DNA from: Jiangella asiatica
GTDB taxonomy: Bacteria; Actinomycetota; Actinomycetes; Jiangellales; Jiangellaceae
Direction of reading: 5' to 3'
Assembly (NCBI RefSeq): GCF_004349065.1
Contig: NZ_SMKZ01000049.1
Location: forward strand, 1 to 54,019
DNA length: 54,019 nucleotides
Part shown: positions 52,213-54,019 of the stretch, piece after piece
Layout: every line of letters starts with the position of its first letter
Position numbering within the stretch: position 1 is the first letter of the stretch
The notes under the pieces: generated by a model
Told to the model about the DNA's origin: nothing
What the model saw: only the letters and a program-made list of their open reading frames with translations
Databases searched by the model: none
Made by a program: the position numbers and the translations under genes

Positions 52213-52665
52213 ATGGTGAACCGGGGGAACCGGCTCAGATACGTCATGTGGTTCGTACTGGCCGGTGTCGTATTGCTGCTGGCTGCGTTGATCGTGGCCA
52301 TTGCCATGGACGTTCAGATCTCGACCAGGACGTCCGCCGTCATTCTCGCGGCGTGTGGGGTGATCTCCGTCGCCCTCATTGTCGGCAGCTCGCGGCTCAC
52401 CGGGCCGCGCCGCAATGGTACGGACCAGTCGGCGTCCGGCGGGGACGCCGGCGGCCCGGCCGCGGGCACCATCTCCAACTGGATGTTCCTCGCCGACGCG
52501 TACGTGGAGCGCGGTGAGTTCGAGGCGGCCGAGAAGCTCTACCGGCGCGCGGCCGACGCGGGCCACGGTCCCGCCATGACCCGCCTCGGCGAGGTGCTCT
52601 ACGAACTCGGCAACGACGAGGAGGCCGCCCACTACCGCCGACTGGCCGCTGAGTCCGGCGACTGA
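52213..52665 (+). CDS. Small membrane protein with Sel1/TPR-like repeat
   Basis: A 150-residue protein with two membrane segments near the N-terminus (WFVLAGVVLLLAALIVAIAM; SAVILAACGVISVALIVG), a Gly/Ala/Ser linker and a C-terminal Sel1/TPR-type pair of helices (WMFLADAYVERGEFEAAEKL, YRRAADAGHGPAMTRLGEVL, YELGNDEEAAHYRRLAAESG). The repeat probably binds a partner protein on the cytoplasmic side. Start at ATG 52213. No operon partner. Confidence 0.75.
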   Translation: MVNRGNRLRYVMWFVLAGVVLLLAALIVAIAMDVQISTRTSAVILAACGVISVALIVGSSRLTGPRRNGTDQSASGGDAGGPAAGTISNWMFLADAYVERGEFEAAEKLYRRAADAGHGPAMTRLGEVLYELGNDEEAAHYRRLAAESGD

Positions 52666-52835
52666 GTGGTGAGACCAGCGGCCGGCGGCACCGCACGGCG
52701 CGGCGGACGGCCCTAACGTGCCCTCCTCTTCGCGACCGACGCCCACCCGTCAGCGCGACCGACCGAGCTGGCGTGGGCCGGCCGATGTGGCAGCGGCCTG
52801 GTGCGGACGCCGTCCTCGACGTCGACCGGGCGGGG

Positions 52836-53657
52836 TCAGCCGCGGCCGCGGCGCCGGACGGCGTACCAGGCCAGGCCGGCCGCGGCGGCGCCGGCGCTGA
52901 TGGCGGCCGCGGCGATGGCGGGCTTCGGCGCGTCTCGGATCGACGATGCCCGCTGCCGGAGTGCGACCGGCTTGGAGAAGACAAGCACGGGCCAGCCGTG
53001 CTCGGCCGCGGTCCGGCGCAGCGGCCGGTCCGGGTTGACCGCGTACGCGTGCCCGACGGCCTCGAGCATGGGCAGGTCGGTGATCGAGTCGGTGTAGGCG
53101 TAGGAGCGGGCGAGGTCGTAGCCCTCCTCCTTCGCCAGGTCGCGGATCGCTTCGGCCTTGTTCTCCGCGTAGGCGTAGAAGTCGATCTCGCCGGTGAACT
53201 TGCCGTCCTCGCCGACCACCATCCGGGTTCCGATGATCTTGTCGGCGCCGAGCATCTGGCCGATCGGCTCCACGACCTCCGCGCCGCTGGAGGAGACGAC
53301 GACCACGTCACGACCGGCCAGGTGGTGCTCCTCGATGAGCGTCACGGCCTCGTCGTAGACGATCGGGTCGACGATCGTGTGCAGCGTCTCGGCGACGATG
53401 TCCTTCACCACCTGGACGTCCCACCCGGTGACCAAGCCGGACAGGTACTCGCGCATCCGCTCCATCTGGTCGTGATCAGCACCGCCGACCAGGTACACGA
53501 ACTGTGCGTACGCACTTCGCAGCACAGCTCGGCGGTTGATCAGGCCGCCTTGGTAGAAGCTCTTGGAGAAGGCCAGCGTGCTCGACTTCGCAATGATCGT
53601 CTTGTCGAGGTCGAAGAACGCCGCGGTGCTGGAGCGGTCGTCGTTGTCCACGATCAT
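52836..53657 (-). CDS. HAD-IB family hydrolase (SerB-like), Rv3661 type
   Basis: A 273-residue phosphatase: AAFFDLDKTIIAKSSTLAFS with nucleophile Asp16 and Asp18, VVVVSSSGAEVVEPIGQMLG (motif II Ser), Lys in AENKAEAIRDLAKEEG, and SYAYTDSITDLPMLEAVGHA with the metal Asp. The C-terminal hydrophobic segment (KPAIAAAAISAGAAAAGLAW then basic YAVRRRGRG) should anchor it to the membrane. Context with the divergent 6C RNA matches M. tuberculosis Rv3661, next to the septum-site gene. ATG 53657 chosen as family members start just before the DxD motif; ribosome binding site is weak. Confidence 0.9.
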   Translation of the reverse strand: MIVDNDDRSSTAAFFDLDKTIIAKSSTLAFSKSFYQGGLINRRAVLRSAYAQFVYLVGGADHDQMERMREYLSGLVTGWDVQVVKDIVAETLHTIVDPIVYDEAVTLIEEHHLAGRDVVVVSSSGAEVVEPIGQMLGADKIIGTRMVVGEDGKFTGEIDFYAYAENKAEAIRDLAKEEGYDLARSYAYTDSITDLPMLEAVGHAYAVNPDRPLRRTAAEHGWPVLVFSKPVALRQRASSIRDAPKPAIAAAAISAGAAAAGLAWYAVRRRGRG

Positions 53658-53922
53658 CGAGGATATCGGCCGGCGGCGGTCCGGCCGGTCAGGACGCACG
53701 AGCCACCGTCGGTCAGTCGCGGCGCATGCTCGGCTCGGCCCAGCCTCATCCCGGCCGTGGCGTGCGGTTCTCCTACGTCGTGCCATGTTGTGGTCCGCAC
53801 CAACCGACGGCGGTCGCGGAGGCATCCTTCGGGCCGTCCTCGCGCCGAGAGATCGGGGTCTGACCTGGAAAGATGTCGCGGTGAAAGGGCCGAAACGGGT
53901 GGCCGCGAATTAAATTCTCGTC

Positions 53923-54019
53923 ATCAGGGTTTGGCCCCGAGAACTGGTGGGCACGATGCCTCGCGGCGGCACCCCCCCGCCGCCTTTTGACCCGGCCCGC
54001 CCCCCTGGCCGGGTCCCGC
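53923..54019 (+). ncRNA. 6C small RNA (5' part and both C-rich hairpins)
   Basis: Two successive hairpins with C-rich loops, the hallmark of actinobacterial 6C RNA: GGCGGC (53965-53970) pairs with GCCGCC (53979-53984) around ACCCCCCC, then TTTT, then GACCCGGCC (53989-53997) pairs with GGCCGGGTC (54007-54015) around CGCCCCCCT. The preceding GGGCACGATGCC also fits. It is divergent from the HAD gene, as B11/6C is from Rv3661 in M. tuberculosis. A -10-like TAAATT (53911-53916) suggests a start near 53923. The 3' end lies at or beyond the window edge. Confidence 0.85.

Noticed and set aside
53940-54019. Poor-quality contig-end sequence because of C homopolymers
   Set aside because: The C-runs are exactly the loops of two perfect stems and the neighbouring gene is the one expected beside 6C RNA.

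Overview
The window is high-GC actinobacterial DNA. Nearly every gene has G or C in the third codon position, GTG starts are common, and neighbours often overlap as ATGA or GTGA. Gene content fits a filamentous or soil actinomycete; a Jiangella-like organism is possible, but that is inference. From about 12 to 40 kb the window carries a gene set long known from Mycobacterium tuberculosis (acs, ephE, marP, nth, crp, MBL, RidA, ArsA pair, whiB4, ponA2) and Streptomyces (acsA to wblA). Its right edge has the HAD gene/6C RNA pair that M. tuberculosis has at Rv3661/B11.

Region 1 (1-12 kb) is accessory. It holds a PLP decarboxylase whose 5' end looks spliced to foreign sequence, a DUF4180 gene, and a pentose/aldonate catabolic cluster. 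In that cluster xylA is divergent from aldonate dehydratase, FAH-family 2-keto-3-deoxy-acid dehydratase, LacI repressor and a flavin oxidase, with two matching palindromic operators between the arms. Then come menC, a vapBC toxin-antitoxin pair directly in front of it, a lipase-maturation-factor-like membrane protein and an orphan YefM antitoxin.

Region 2 (12-36 kb) is the conserved core: wblA/whiB4, a class A PBP with a PASTA domain, two ArsA-like ATPases, DUF4177-RidA-Nudix-MBL, crp, nth-Nudix-marP, ephE-holin-like and nhaA. A 10-kb insertion (17.6-27.3 kb) splits it. The insertion carries PAP2, an ABC-2 exporter, two paralogous MarR regulators each with its own palindromic operator, an EamA exporter, a branched-chain 2-oxoacid dehydrogenase operon and its Lrp-type regulator. 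The exporter, PAP2 and ArsA genes read as one five-gene operon.

Region 3 (36-47 kb) concerns acetate and other monocarboxylates: an FMN-binding protein with a WYL regulator, then acs, actP and DUF485 with a CRP-like site, then a second sodium/solute symporter with its small partner and a LytTR/LytS two-component system. Decayed MNT/HEPN toxin-antitoxin DNA and the tail of a siderophore-type ABC ATPase lie in the gaps.

Region 4 (47-54 kb) has a methyltransferase, a PadR/DUF1707 pair with a strong operator, an APH-type kinase, several unassigned membrane proteins, a candidate structured RNA, an HAD phosphatase and, at the very edge, the start of a 6C small RNA. I saw no rRNA, tRNA, CRISPR array, intact transposase or phage. 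The most distinctive non-coding features are a three-copy palindromic intergenic repeat, a 56-bp near-perfect hairpin next to the histidine-kinase ribosome binding site, and the 6C RNA.
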